64,000 bases of DNA from DATLLJ01 sp965229885 (GCA_965229885.1 CBDDJX010000003.1:806001-870000); one strand, 5' to 3'. Shown: positions 19,493 through 28,447, counted from the first letter of the stretch. A program made the numbers and translations. Notes: generated by a model from the sequence alone, not told the origin.

Positions 19493-20884
19493 TTATAGCA
19501 TGGTGACCGGCCGGGCGATGAGGTCGTAGTCCCTGGCGCCGACAATCTCCATCTCGACGAAGTCGCCCGGATGGTAGTTTGAAGGGTCGCATTCGGTCAG
19601 ATACACCGATGCGTCAATCTCCGGCGCCTGGCTGGCCAGCCGCGCCCGCAGAACGAGATCGTGGTCCGCCGCCGGACCATCGACCACGGCGCGCACCCGT
19701 TCCCCCACCCGGCTTCGATTGCGTCTGGCCACGAGCCGCTTCTGCAGGCCCATCAGCCGGTTGCGCCGCGAGGTCTTGATTCGCGCCGGCACGTCGTCTC
19801 CGAGTGCGTGCGCCGAAGTGCCTTCTTCGTGCGAATAGGTGAAGATGCCGACGTGGTCGAACGCGTGGTCGTTGACGAATTCGCGCAACTCGTTGAGATC
19901 GTCGCCGCTCTCACCGGGAAACCCGACAATAAAGGTGGTCCGCAGCGCAACGCCGGGCACGCGACGACGGATGCGGGCGAGCAGCTTGTCATACTGCTGC
20001 CGCGTGCCGGGCCGCTTCATGCGCTTGAGTACCTGATTCGACGCATGTTGGAGCGGCAGGTCGATGTACTTGCAGACCTTGTCGCACTCCGCCATCGCCG
20101 CAAGGGTGTCGTCGTCGATCGTCGTGGGGTAGAGGTAGAGCAGGCGAATCCATTCGAGGCCGTCGACCGTGTTGAGCTCGCGCAGCAGACGGCCGAGCGC
20201 CCCGCGCTCCTGACGGTCGATGCCGTAGAACGTCGTGTCCTGCGAGATGAGCAGCAGTTCCTTGACGCCCCGCGCCGCGAGCGCCCGAGCTTCCTGCACG
20301 ATCGATGCAGCGGGCCGGCTGCGGTAGTGGCCGCGCAGCGTCGGAATGATGCAGAACGCGCACTTGTAGTCGCACCCTTCGGCGATCTTGACGTAGGCGT
20401 AGTGGCGCGGAGTCGCGAACACGCGCGGCGTGTCGACGTCGTAAATGTAATCGGGCGCCGGATGCTGGGGCGAAGGGTGCTGTGCCGGGTGCCGGAACCA
20501 CGTGAGTGGCGCCTCGTGCAGGGGCTGCCCGGCTCTTGGGCCTCCCGAGATCGCGCCGACGATGTCCGGCACTTCGCCCGTGCCGAGGAGCGCGTCGATC
20601 TCCGGTATCTCGGCTTTCAGCTCGTCGCGATAGCGCTCGGCCAGGCATCCGGTCACGATGAGCCGCTGGCAGGCGCCGTCCTTCTTGTGATGCGCCATCT
20701 CGAGGATCGTGCTGATCGACTCCCGCTTAGCCGAATCGATGAATGCGCACGTGTTGACGACGAGCACGTCGGCAGCCGATGCGTCCTGTGTGATCTCGTG
20801 ACCCGCCTGTTGGGCGAACCCCAGCATCACCTCGGAGTCGACGAGGTTCTTTGGGCAACCTAGCGAGACGAGACCTATCTTCAT
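19493..20884 (-). CDS. rimO: Ribosomal protein S12 methylthiotransferase RimO
   Basis: 463 residues from ATG 20884, which gives the canonical MKIGLVSLGCPKNLVDSEVM. The N-terminal UPF0004 domain supplies three Cys for one Fe-S cluster. The radical-SAM motif is CDYKCAFC. A TRAM domain closes the protein. It adds a methylthio group to Asp of S12. Before the radical-SAM domain there is an extra His/Pro-rich stretch (FRHPAQHPSPQHPAPD) encoded by repetitive DNA and probably forming a surface loop. The assignment to RimO over MiaB rests on the start motif and S12-type sequence features. Confidence 0.94.
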   Translation of the reverse strand: MKIGLVSLGCPKNLVDSEVMLGFAQQAGHEITQDASAADVLVVNTCAFIDSAKRESISTILEMAHHKKDGACQRLIVTGCLAERYRDELKAEIPEIDALLGTGEVPDIVGAISGGPRAGQPLHEAPLTWFRHPAQHPSPQHPAPDYIYDVDTPRVFATPRHYAYVKIAEGCDYKCAFCIIPTLRGHYRSRPAASIVQEARALAARGVKELLLISQDTTFYGIDRQERGALGRLLRELNTVDGLEWIRLLYLYPTTIDDDTLAAMAECDKVCKYIDLPLQHASNQVLKRMKRPGTRQQYDKLLARIRRRVPGVALRTTFIVGFPGESGDDLNELREFVNDHAFDHVGIFTYSHEEGTSAHALGDDVPARIKTSRRNRLMGLQKRLVARRNRSRVGERVRAVVDGPAADHDLVLRARLASQAPEIDASVYLTECDPSNYHPGDFVEMEIVGARDYDLIARPVTML

Positions 20885-20915
20885 CTTCGGCAAGTCACAG
20901 GCAGGTCTCAATATC

Positions 20916-20960
20916 TGCGCCACGACGGTTGTGGTGCAGGACTTCAGTCCTGCCGTGCCT
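20916..20960. repeat. Interspersed palindromic repeat between asnS and rimO
   Basis: It contains the perfect palindrome GCAGGACTTCAGTCCTGC (20936-20953), preceded by TGCGCCACGACGG. The same unit occurs in frame inside smc and, in weaker form, next to the fdhA start. Confidence 0.7.
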
Positions 20961-20980
20961 TCCTGATCTTTGTGGTTCCA

Positions 20981-22273
20981 TCATGGGTACAGCCTATACA
21001 GCATACGCGGGTACGGGATCGTCTCTCGTACATGCTCGAGGCCGCAGATCCAGCCGACCACCCGCTCGGCGCCCATCCCGAAGCCGCTATGGGGCACTGA
21101 ACCATAGCGCCTGAGATCGAGATACCAGTCGAAGGCTTCCTGCGGCAGGTTGTGATCCTTAATCCGCTGGAGGAGCAGGGCCAGATCCGCCAGCCGTTCT
21201 CCGCCCCCGACGATTTCCCCGTACCCCTCGGGCGCGAGAATGTCCACGCCGAGCGCGAGCTCGGGCCGGTCGGGATCCGGCTTCATATAGAACGCCTTCA
21301 CCGCGGCCGGGTAGCGGTGCACCATCACTGGCTTGTCGTACTCCGACGAGAGCAGCGTTTCGTCGGGGCCGCCGAAGTCGCCGCCCCACTCGATCGCCTG
21401 GCCCTTCTCTTGAAGAATCCTGATCGCCTCGTCGTACGAGATCCGCGGAAACGGCGCCTTGACGGCCTCGAGCTTCGTCACGTCGCGCTCGAGGACCGTG
21501 AGCTCCCGGCGCCTCACATCGAGCACGCGGCCGACGACCGATACGATCAGCGCTTCCGCGAGATCCATCGCGTCGTTGAGATCGGCGTAGGCCATCTCCG
21601 GCTCCACCATCCAGAACTCGGTCAGATGGCGGCGCGTCTTCGACTTTTCCGCGCGGAACGTCGGCCCGAAGCAATACACTCGGCCGAGCGCCATGGCGTT
21701 GGCCTCGTTGTATAGCTGTCCGCTTTGCGTCAGGTACGCCGTCTGACCCTCGAAGTACTGCGCCGGGAACAGCGTGGTCGTGCCTTCGCACGCCGCCGGC
21801 GTGAAAATCGGCGTGTCCGCCAGGATGAAGCCGCGCGAGTTGAAGAAGTCGCGGATGGCGTTGATGATCTCGTGGCGGATCCTCAGAATCACCTGCTGGC
21901 GCTCGCTGCGGATCCACAGGTGCCGGCGGTCGAGCAGGTAGTCGACGCCGTGTTCCTTGGGCGTGATCGGATAGTCGTGCGACTCGCCGACCACCTGGAG
22001 CGTCTTGAGATCGATCTCGAATCCGCCTGGCGCGCGCGCATCGGCGCGGGCCGTGCCGGTGACGATGACCGATGTCTCCTGCGAGAGATGGTCGGCGGCC
22101 TTGAACATTTCCTCGCCGACTGCGGCTTTCGACATCACCGCCTGCACGAAACCGGTGCCGTCGCGCAGGATGAGAAAGTGGATCTTGCCGCTCGAGCGGC
22201 GGTTGTGCAGCCACCCCTTGATGGTGATCTCTTCACCGACGTGGGCGCCGATGTTCTCGATGTACGCGTGCAT
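20981..22273 (-). CDS. asnS: Asparagine--tRNA ligase
   Basis: 430 residues from ATG 22273; longer readings upstream add only repeat DNA. The N-terminal OB-fold anticodon-binding domain (GEEITIKGWLHNRRSSGKIH) is followed by a class II catalytic core with motif 2 around FRAEKSKTRRHLTEFWMVEPE and motif 3 in GFGMGAERVVGWICGL. The pattern is that of AsnRS and not AspRS (short N-terminus, no bacterial AspRS insertion domain). It charges tRNA-Asn. Confidence 0.95.
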   Translation of the reverse strand: MHAYIENIGAHVGEEITIKGWLHNRRSSGKIHFLILRDGTGFVQAVMSKAAVGEEMFKAADHLSQETSVIVTGTARADARAPGGFEIDLKTLQVVGESHDYPITPKEHGVDYLLDRRHLWIRSERQQVILRIRHEIINAIRDFFNSRGFILADTPIFTPAACEGTTTLFPAQYFEGQTAYLTQSGQLYNEANAMALGRVYCFGPTFRAEKSKTRRHLTEFWMVEPEMAYADLNDAMDLAEALIVSVVGRVLDVRRRELTVLERDVTKLEAVKAPFPRISYDEAIRILQEKGQAIEWGGDFGGPDETLLSSEYDKPVMVHRYPAAVKAFYMKPDPDRPELALGVDILAPEGYGEIVGGGERLADLALLLQRIKDHNLPQEAFDWYLDLRRYGSVPHSGFGMGAERVVGWICGLEHVRETIPYPRMLYRLYP

Positions 22274-22288
22274 AGGGTTCCAAGCCCA

Positions 22289-22320
22289 ACCACGAAGACA
22301 CGAAGTCTTCGTGTCGTGGT
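22289..22320. repeat. Palindromic interspersed repeat upstream of asnS
   Basis: GACACGAAG-T-CTTCGTGTC forms a 9-bp perfect hairpin flanked by ACCACGA and GTGGT. CCACGAAGACACGAAG is a motif seen as an interspersed repeat in other genomes. It fills most of the gap between asnS and the gene upstream. Confidence 0.6.
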
Positions 22321-22332
22321 GGCATTTGCGTT

Positions 22333-23214
22333 TCAGTCCGCCAGCAATCGTTCCATACACTGGCGGGCCTTTTGGGCCCGCGCCAGCGTCTCTTTCGCGG
22401 ACCCGTGCGCAGCCATCTCGAACATCAGCGGCCCCTCGTAGCCGACCTTCTGAACCGCCGTCAGGGCCGCCGGCCAGTCGATCGTTCCCTCGAAGGGCAC
22501 CAGATGATCGTCAGCCCGCCCACGGTTGTCGTGCACGTGCGTCGTGATCAAATGCTCCGATACCGTTTCAATCGCGTCGAGCAGGTCGCCGTCCATGTGC
22601 GCGTGGCCGAAGTCGAGGCAGATGCCGACCGGACGTCCTTCGAGGCCCTTCGCATCGTTTTCCACGAAGTGCACCAGCGATCCCGCGCGTGACAGCTCGT
22701 TTGGGATCACTTCAACCGCGATCTGGACGCCAAGCGGCCCGGCGACCCGCTGCAATGCCTCGATGCTGCGCCGCGCGGTGGCGCGGCCGTCCGGAGCCTG
22801 CCCTGAGCCGTGTCGAAGGGCTGCCCGCTCCGTCGCCGTTCGCGGCAGGCCGAGGTGCGTCGCCAGCACCTTCACCGGTATCCGCCGAGCGATATGCAGC
22901 GCGTGCTCGGTCTCGGCGACCGCCTCGGCGCGGGCGTCAGCGTCGCTGCTCGCCAGGCTCAACGGTCCGACCCGTCGGCCGCCTTCGTACGCGTGCATGA
23001 CCGGCGCGTGAATTCCGTGCAGTGTCAAACCGGCCTCCGCGATCCATTGCTAGAGATCGGCTACGGCCGCCGGATTGTGATAATCGAAGTGCGTGCGCGT
23101 TGCAAACACTTCGATCGTTTCGAACCCATGCGCCGCGATCTCGAGCAGATGGTCTCGCGACAGCCGCTGGCCGTGCTACAGGTGCGTCGACACCCCGAAC
23201 TGACGTCTCGCCAC
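22333..23214 (-). pseudogene. Xylose isomerase-like TIM-barrel protein, interrupted by two in-frame TAG codons
   Basis: From GTG 23214 the frame encodes 293 residues with clear homology throughout to AP-endonuclease-2/sugar phosphate isomerase barrels: FGVSTHL, LLEIAAHGFETIEVFATRTH, EVIPNELSRAGS, CLDFGHAHMDGD, THVHDNRG and FEGTIDWP. The Glu, Asp/His and His ligands of the barrel are present. Two TAG codons interrupt it, at codon 13 (23176-23178, where relatives have Tyr) and codon 55 (23050-23052). Without suppression only the part from about 23028 could be expressed, and it would lack the first barrel strands. No frameshift is seen. A palindromic repeat is also read in frame at 22797-22825. 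Confidence 0.8.
22797..22825. repeat. CCCTGAGC-type interspersed palindrome inside the TIM-barrel gene
   Basis: The segment CCCTGAGCCGTGTCGAAGGG with flanking GCCTG/CTGCC is the type of short palindrome (CCCTGAGC...GTCGAAGGG) dispersed in many genomes. Here it encodes Arg-His-Gly-Ser-Gly-Gln-Ala-like residues in a loop of the barrel. Confidence 0.6.
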
Positions 23215-23250
23215 AAATAGAACCACCCATTGTATCGCGAGAGCGTCACT

Positions 23251-23311
23251 CTCCACCACGGAGGACACCGAGGCTAAAACTGTCTGAATCTCCGCGTCCT
23301 CTGTGGTGGAG
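23251..23311. repeat. Inverted repeat between the kinase gene and the TIM-barrel gene
   Basis: Arms CTCCACCACGGAGGAC and GTCCTCTGTGGTGGAG (15 of 16 positions pair) surround 29 nt. It directly follows the AmgK-like gene's stop-side flank and may also act as a transcript 3' end. Confidence 0.6.
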
Positions 23312-23313
23312 CG

Positions 23314-24345
23314 CTAGCGAAGCTCGTCGACGTGTGCCGCCAGCAGCTCGCGCAGCCGCGCGAAGCGGGGGTACTTCTCCAGCGTCATGCGCGCGTAGTG
23401 CAAGGTGCGGGGAATGTATTGAATGTACACCGGGTTGCGGCGCGTGGTCGTCTGATAGCCGAAGGTGCCGAGCGCTTTCAGGTTACGCTGGAGCGACATC
23501 AGGTCGAACCGGCGGCGGAACTCCGCGGCGTCGGGCAGCCCTTTGAGGGCGACGAAATACGCCAGCAGCTCGTCGAGCTCGCGATCGGCGATGTCGACGT
23601 ACGAATCACGCAGCAGCGAGGCGAGGTCGTACGTGTCCGGGCCCATTCGCGCGTCCTGAAAATCGATAATGTACAGGCTGCCGTCATGGAGCATCAAGTT
23701 GCGGCTGTGATAGTCGCGATGGCATAACACGCGCGGCTCCGTTGCCAGCTCGCGTGTGATGGCCGCCCACTCCTCGTCGAGCTTCGCGCGATCGGGGTCG
23801 CCCAGGGCGGCGCCGCGATACGCCTCGAGAAAATGCCGAACAAAAAAACCAAGCTCCCACGTGAGCTTCTCCACATCGAACGTGATCCCGTACGGCGCGT
23901 AGTCGCTCGATGCCAGCTCGGCGCCTCGCCGCTGAAGAAGTTCCATGAGCGAGACGGCCTGTCGATACAGCGCTCGGTGCTCGGCTGGTGACGCGGCGCC
24001 GAGGTGTGCCTGCAGCGTCACGTCGCCCAGATCCTGCAGCGCGACGATGCCGAGGACGTCGGAGTGGCCGAGGATGGCGGGCACCGGCAGCGGCACCCGC
24101 TGCAGCAGCCGCGCGACGTTCGCGAACGGCAGCGAGGCGAAGTCGATCGTGTCCACGTGCAACGCCAGCACCGTCGAAGGCCCGGCCGGCGAAATGATGC
24201 GGAAGTACCGCCTGTCGGACGCGTCCCCGGTGAGCGGCACCACGCGGACCGCGGATACCGCGAGTCCGTTCTCGGCGAGATACTGACTGATGCGGTTCCT
24301 CACGACACTACGTTCGGGGTCTCCGGGCGTTCGCTCGTCCGTCAT
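23314..24345 (-). CDS. Aminoglycoside-phosphotransferase-fold sugar kinase (AmgK-like)
   Basis: 343 residues from ATG 24345, which overlaps the previous gene in an ATGA junction. The kinase fold shows LTGDASDRRYFRI near the N-terminus, the catalytic loop CHRDYHSRNLM and the metal site IIDFQDARMGP. This is the pattern of AmgK, which phosphorylates the anomeric carbon of MurNAc and GlcNAc recovered from peptidoglycan. The partner gene upstream ends in a MurU-like nucleotidyltransferase, the next enzyme in that cell-wall recycling route, and the tight coupling supports this role. Substrate is inferred, not shown. Confidence 0.85.
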   Translation of the reverse strand: MTDERTPGDPERSVVRNRISQYLAENGLAVSAVRVVPLTGDASDRRYFRIISPAGPSTVLALHVDTIDFASLPFANVARLLQRVPLPVPAILGHSDVLGIVALQDLGDVTLQAHLGAASPAEHRALYRQAVSLMELLQRRGAELASSDYAPYGITFDVEKLTWELGFFVRHFLEAYRGAALGDPDRAKLDEEWAAITRELATEPRVLCHRDYHSRNLMLHDGSLYIIDFQDARMGPDTYDLASLLRDSYVDIADRELDELLAYFVALKGLPDAAEFRRRFDLMSLQRNLKALGTFGYQTTTRRNPVYIQYIPRTLHYARMTLEKYPRFARLRELLAAHVDELR

Positions 24346-25622
24346 TGTCGTTCTCGCTCGCTGAATTCGGCGGACGTTCTTCCGTAGTCCTCGGGCGTCC
24401 CGATATCCCAGAACGCGGCGTCGGACACATGCCCGCGAATCGAACCAGGACGCGCCGCGATGAGCGAGTCGTACAGGCCGCCGATCGATTGGGCCGGATG
24501 GCCGGCAGACAGCTGCCGGAACGCCTCGGCTTGAACCACCTGCACGCCGATGAAATGACACGAGCCCTTCGCCGCAGGGCCGCGTGGGGTAAAGCCGGTC
24601 ACGGTGCCATCGTCCTTCATGATGACCCCGCCGTACTTCTGAGGCTCTTGATTCTGGACGAGCGCCAGCGTCACGAGCGCATCGGATCGACGATGCGCAT
24701 CGACGAGCGCGCCGAGATTCAAATCGGTCAGCGTGTCGCCGTTGACGATGATGAACGTGTCGTCGCCGATGATGTCGAGCGCCAGCCGCGGGCCTCCCGC
24801 GCTTCCAAGAATCTGCGGCTGCTCCCACGAGTAGCGGACGCGGACCGACAGGTCACTGCCGTCGCCGAGCACCGCGGTGATCGTCTGGGGAAGGTAGTGA
24901 AGGTTCACGACCAGGTCCTTTACGTCATGGGCTGCGAGCCAGCGAACGATGCGGCGAATGAGCGGCTGGCCGGCAACTGGAAGCGCAGGCTTGGCGCACA
25001 CGTCGGTCAACGGACGCAGCCGCGTGCCGAGTCCGGCGGCAAGCACGAGCGCCTGCATGCTTGCGTAGTTGTCGGCAAACAGCATGTTCGTGACCGCCAG
25101 ACCGCGTTCCTGGCAGTGACGGACGAAGAGACCCCGGTAGGAATCGAGCACGTAGTCAGACGGTCGACGGCCGAGCGCTTCAGTTGCCATCACGATACCG
25201 CCTTCGTTGCCCTCGATTTCCACGTACGTGCCGACCGGCGTCTCGTCGACGGCGACGATCACGTCGTCGAGCGCAAGTTCCTCCCGGTACTTCTGGTACC
25301 GGAACCACACGTGAAAGCCCAGCTTCTCGAGCAGGCGCAGCATCAGCGTGCCGTCGGCCACGATGGTTTCGAGCTCTTCGCGCACCTTCATGGCCGAGGG
25401 CTGCGCAGGTCCTTTGAGGGTCAGAAAGCTCCTGCCCGGTTCGATCCGTACGCGCAGCACGGAACCTCGGCGCCGCAGCCGCTCGTCAGCGGTGTCCAGG
25501 AGGTAATCGTCCTGCAGCCGTCGATCGCGAAGCGGCGTACCTCCAGCCGCGAGCACCGCAGCCCGCGCAGCTGCGGGACCGTCGAAGTGGAGCTTGATCT
25601 CGCGCTCGAGCGTCGCGGCCAT
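24342..25622 (-). CDS. Fusion of a CYTH (triphosphatase-fold) domain and a MurU-like nucleotidyltransferase
   Basis: 426 residues. Residues 1 to about 180 form a CYTH domain, with the signature ExExK as E6-R-E8-I-K10 and later basic/acidic strands (RVRIEPGRSFLTLKGP, YVEIEGNE). From about 189 a nucleotidyltransferase begins: MQALVLAAGLGTRLRPLTD, then KPALPVAGQPLI, VNGDTLTDL and WDIGTPEDY, as in MurU and RmlA-type enzymes. MurU makes UDP-MurNAc from MurNAc-1-phosphate. CYTH proteins hydrolyse triphosphates or bind polyphosphorylated ligands. The internal ATG at 25058 lacks a Shine-Dalgarno, so the fusion is likely real. The ATGA overlap with the AmgK-like kinase makes a coupled pair. Confidence 0.85.
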   Translation of the reverse strand: MAATLEREIKLHFDGPAAARAAVLAAGGTPLRDRRLQDDYLLDTADERLRRRGSVLRVRIEPGRSFLTLKGPAQPSAMKVREELETIVADGTLMLRLLEKLGFHVWFRYQKYREELALDDVIVAVDETPVGTYVEIEGNEGGIVMATEALGRRPSDYVLDSYRGLFVRHCQERGLAVTNMLFADNYASMQALVLAAGLGTRLRPLTDVCAKPALPVAGQPLIRRIVRWLAAHDVKDLVVNLHYLPQTITAVLGDGSDLSVRVRYSWEQPQILGSAGGPRLALDIIGDDTFIIVNGDTLTDLNLGALVDAHRRSDALVTLALVQNQEPQKYGGVIMKDDGTVTGFTPRGPAAKGSCHFIGVQVVQAEAFRQLSAGHPAQSIGGLYDSLIAARPGSIRGHVSDAAFWDIGTPEDYGRTSAEFSERERQ

Positions 25623-25670
25623 CCGGCTATTAAAACTCCCGCCCAGCTAAATTACAAAACGGCCATCAGC

Positions 25671-26849
25671 TCATGTGACCCGCATCTTGTAGGAACACCC
25701 CTGGAGCGAGGGCGTGTCGACGCCCTTGCTCCAGATCATCACCTTATGCGTACTGCCGAGACCGCCGGGCATCAGCAGCGTCCTCAACGCCAGGCGCTGC
25801 CTGAGGTTCTCGGGGCTTCCGAGGTTGACAAGGTTTCCAGGGTTCCCGGGGTTGGCAAGCGCGAGCAGAAAATAGGTCTGATCAAGAAACCCGAGCGTCG
25901 TCAGGCCTGCCTCTTCGGCCGCCGCGCGTACGCTCGTAAAGTCCACGTGGGCCGTGATGTCCTGGTCTCCCGGATGCGCGAGCCACGCTGGCGAGCCGGG
26001 AGCAGATTCGGGCCCTGCCATGGTGTGGCGCGCGAAGGTCGTGAGCGTTCCAGACGCGCGGGTTGACGAGTACAGCTCCCGCGCCTCGTGACCATAATCA
26101 ATCAGGATCACGAACCCACGGCGCAGCCGTCGGGCGACGTCGCGGATCCAGTCGAGCGCGCGGAGATTGATTTCGACGCGCCAGCCCGGATCGAGCACAA
26201 CGCCCAGGCGGTCGAGGTAGTCGGCGAGCGCCGGCGTCGAGAGGGGCCCCTCACGCGTCACAAGCCGGCCATCGCAGGTGTCCACGTACACCTCGCGCAG
26301 GCCGCCGGCGTGCATGACGACCTGGTGCACTGGCAGCGCATCGAGCAGCTCGTTGGCGATGAGCACGCCTTCGAACGAGGACGGAAGCGATTCGCTGGAC
26401 GACGCGAGTCGATCGGCCACGTTAGAACCGCCAGGACCGCCAGGACCGCCAGCGAGCGTCGCGTGCTGAGCGGCGCGCGCGCTGGCGCTTGCGTCGGCCA
26501 GGTGCAGCCGTGTGCGCTCGTAGAGCCGCGGATCGCGAGCTCGCGCGGCGCGAAGGATATCGGCCGAGAGGCGGCCGTTCCCGGCGCCGGCTTCGACGAG
26601 GTCGAAAGCAGGACTCAAGTCCCGCGCCACCAGGATGCCGGCCATCTCGGCGATCTGGATTTCGAGGAGCTCGCCGAACAGCGGGCCGACGTCAACGCTG
26701 GTAAAGAAATCGCCCGCGCGCCCCGAACGTTGGGCAGCGCGGGCGTAGTAGCCGAGACCGTGGTCGTACAGCGCCACGTCCATGAACGCCGCCACGGTCA
26801 ACGGACCGCGTTCACGGATTAAGTCACTCAGTAAGCCCGCAATCTGCAA
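25671..26849 (-). CDS. SAM-dependent methyltransferase of the MidA/NDUFAF7 family
   Basis: About 392 residues from TTG 26849. That start matches the family's usual beginning (QIAGLLSDLIRERGPLTVAA, then FMDVALYDHGLGYY). ATG 26918 would add 23 residues and overlap the protease gene by 49 bp. SAM-binding motif: LVEAGAGNGRLSADIL; the family motif GVLIANELLDALPVHQV follows, and DYGHEARELY later. In mitochondria NDUFAF7 methylates an Arg of complex I; the bacterial substrate is not established. Low-complexity tracts (GGPGGPGG, and Asn/Pro/Gly repeats near the end) come from repetitive DNA. The C-terminal tail with two-Cys-like GCSYKM is unusual. Confidence 0.85.
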   Translation of the reverse strand: MQIAGLLSDLIRERGPLTVAAFMDVALYDHGLGYYARAAQRSGRAGDFFTSVDVGPLFGELLEIQIAEMAGILVARDLSPAFDLVEAGAGNGRLSADILRAARARDPRLYERTRLHLADASASARAAQHATLAGGPGGPGGSNVADRLASSSESLPSSFEGVLIANELLDALPVHQVVMHAGGLREVYVDTCDGRLVTREGPLSTPALADYLDRLGVVLDPGWRVEINLRALDWIRDVARRLRRGFVILIDYGHEARELYSSTRASGTLTTFARHTMAGPESAPGSPAWLAHPGDQDITAHVDFTSVRAAAEEAGLTTLGFLDQTYFLLALANPGNPGNLVNLGSPENLRQRLALRTLLMPGGLGSTHKVMIWSKGVDTPSLQGCSYKMRVT

Positions 26850-26869
26850 TCTGAAATCTGCATCTCCCC

Positions 26870-28447
26870 TCAGTCCTTTCTCACGGGCACGAACACCTGG
26901 CCCAGGTTGCTGCGCCACAGCAGCAGCTGCGCCAGGCCGCCGGACCGGATCTTCTGGAGCTCGCGGCCCGCCTCGGCTGCGTTCGACACGGCCTGGCGGT
27001 TGACTGAGAGGATGGTGTCGCCGGCGCGCAGACCTGCCGCCGCCGACCCGGCGGCAGGATCGACGTCCGTGATCACCGCGCCGGCCTGGCCGGTGGGGAT
27101 TTGCAGGCGGCGCGCCATGGCTGGCGTCAAATCCTGCAGCGTCAGCCCGAAGCCCGCGCCATGGTCCTCTGGCGGCGCCTGGTTCTCGTTGTTGTTGCGG
27201 GCCTGCGGCGCATTCTGCTCGGCCTCGAGATCCAGCTCGTCGACCGTCACGGTCAGCGTCTTCTGACCCTTGTCCCGCATCACCTTCACCGGTACTTGCG
27301 TGCCTGGCTTGGTGGCCGTGACGGTCTTGACGAGGTCGTCATATTTCGTGACAGCATGCCCGTTGAACTCGACGATCACGTCGCCCGGCTCGATGCCGGC
27401 CTTGGCGGCCGCGCCGCCCGGGGACACAGTGGAGACGATTGCGCCGGCCGCCGACTCGAGGCCGAAATCGGCGTACCCCTCGCGCGGCACCGGCGCCACC
27501 GAGACGCCGATGCGGCCGCGAACGACCTTGCCCTGGCGAAGCTGCGGCAGCAGCTCCCGCACGGTGTTGCTCGGCACGGCGAAGCCGATCCCGATGTTTC
27601 CCTCGGACTGCCCGTTGGTGATGATCGCCGTGTTTATGCCGATCACCTCGCCCCGCACATTCAGTAGCGGTCCGCCGGAGTTGCCCGGGTTGATCGCGGT
27701 ATCGGTCTGCAGCATCTCGTTCGATCGCCCGGCAGTGACGCGCAGCCCGCGCTCGGTGGCGCTGATCACGCCGACCGTGACCGTATGGGTGTACCCGAAC
27801 GGATTTCCAATGGCCATGACCCAATCGCCGGGCGCCATCTGCGACGAATCGCCGAACTTGAGCTCCGGCAGCGGGCCCGCCGGCTTCTCGGTGAGCTCGA
27901 TCAGCGCGCTGTCGGTGAGCTGATCGCGGCCGATCAACCTCGCGTCGTAGAACCGGTCGTCGTCGCCATAGAACGCCACCTGAATCTTCGTCGCGCCTTC
28001 GACCACGTGATTGTTGGTCATGATGAAGCCGTCTTTGCTGATGATGAAGCCGGTGCCAGACGCGCGCCGAACCGGCGGCCGGCGGCGGTTTGCGCCAGGG
28101 GCCTGCTCGTCACCTCTCCCAGGGCCCGGTTGATTGCCAGGCCCGTTGGGGCCGCCGAAGAAGCGGCGAAACAGGTCATCGTTGCCGTTGAAGTCCACCA
28201 GGTCCTGCCTGGCCTTCATCTCGGTCTTGATGTGGACGACGCTCGGGCTCATGGCCTTGGCGATGTTGCGGAAGGTCTGGGCGTCGATCGGGCCCGATAT
28301 CGGCGCGCTGTTCATCGGCGGCGCGGCGACGATCTGCGCCGCCGAACTGGGCGTCAGATCCAGCCGCGAAGCGAGCACCATGCCGATTACCAGCAAGGCG
28401 ACGGCGATCGGCAGCGAATAAATCAGCGTGGTCTTGCGAGTGGACAT
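26870..28447 (-). CDS. Do/HtrA family periplasmic serine protease
   Basis: 525 residues from ATG 28447. An N-terminal signal anchor (IYSLPIAVALLVIGMVLA) precedes a trypsin-like domain with His in TNNHVVEG, Asp in LTDSALIEL and Ser in GNSGGPLLN, then two PDZ domains. This is the DegP/DegQ layout: a periplasmic chaperone-protease for misfolded envelope proteins. A Gly/Pro/Asn-rich loop before the catalytic domain resembles the flexible LA loop. It follows the M24 peptidase by only 10 bp and is likely in the same transcript. Confidence 0.95.
   Translation of the reverse strand: MSTRKTTLIYSLPIAVALLVIGMVLASRLDLTPSSAAQIVAAPPMNSAPISGPIDAQTFRNIAKAMSPSVVHIKTEMKARQDLVDFNGNDDLFRRFFGGPNGPGNQPGPGRGDEQAPGANRRRPPVRRASGTGFIISKDGFIMTNNHVVEGATKIQVAFYGDDDRFYDARLIGRDQLTDSALIELTEKPAGPLPELKFGDSSQMAPGDWVMAIGNPFGYTHTVTVGVISATERGLRVTAGRSNEMLQTDTAINPGNSGGPLLNVRGEVIGINTAIITNGQSEGNIGIGFAVPSNTVRELLPQLRQGKVVRGRIGVSVAPVPREGYADFGLESAAGAIVSTVSPGGAAAKAGIEPGDVIVEFNGHAVTKYDDLVKTVTATKPGTQVPVKVMRDKGQKTLTVTVDELDLEAEQNAPQARNNNENQAPPEDHGAGFGLTLQDLTPAMARRLQIPTGQAGAVITDVDPAAGSAAAGLRAGDTILSVNRQAVSNAAEAGRELQKIRSGGLAQLLLWRSNLGQVFVPVRKD

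Noticed and set aside
22333..23214. Pyrrolysine as the meaning of the two TAG codons
   Set aside because: Nothing of the pyrrolysine system (pylT, pylS, pylBCD) is seen, and the protein is not a methylamine methyltransferase; mutation or ordinary suppression is simpler.
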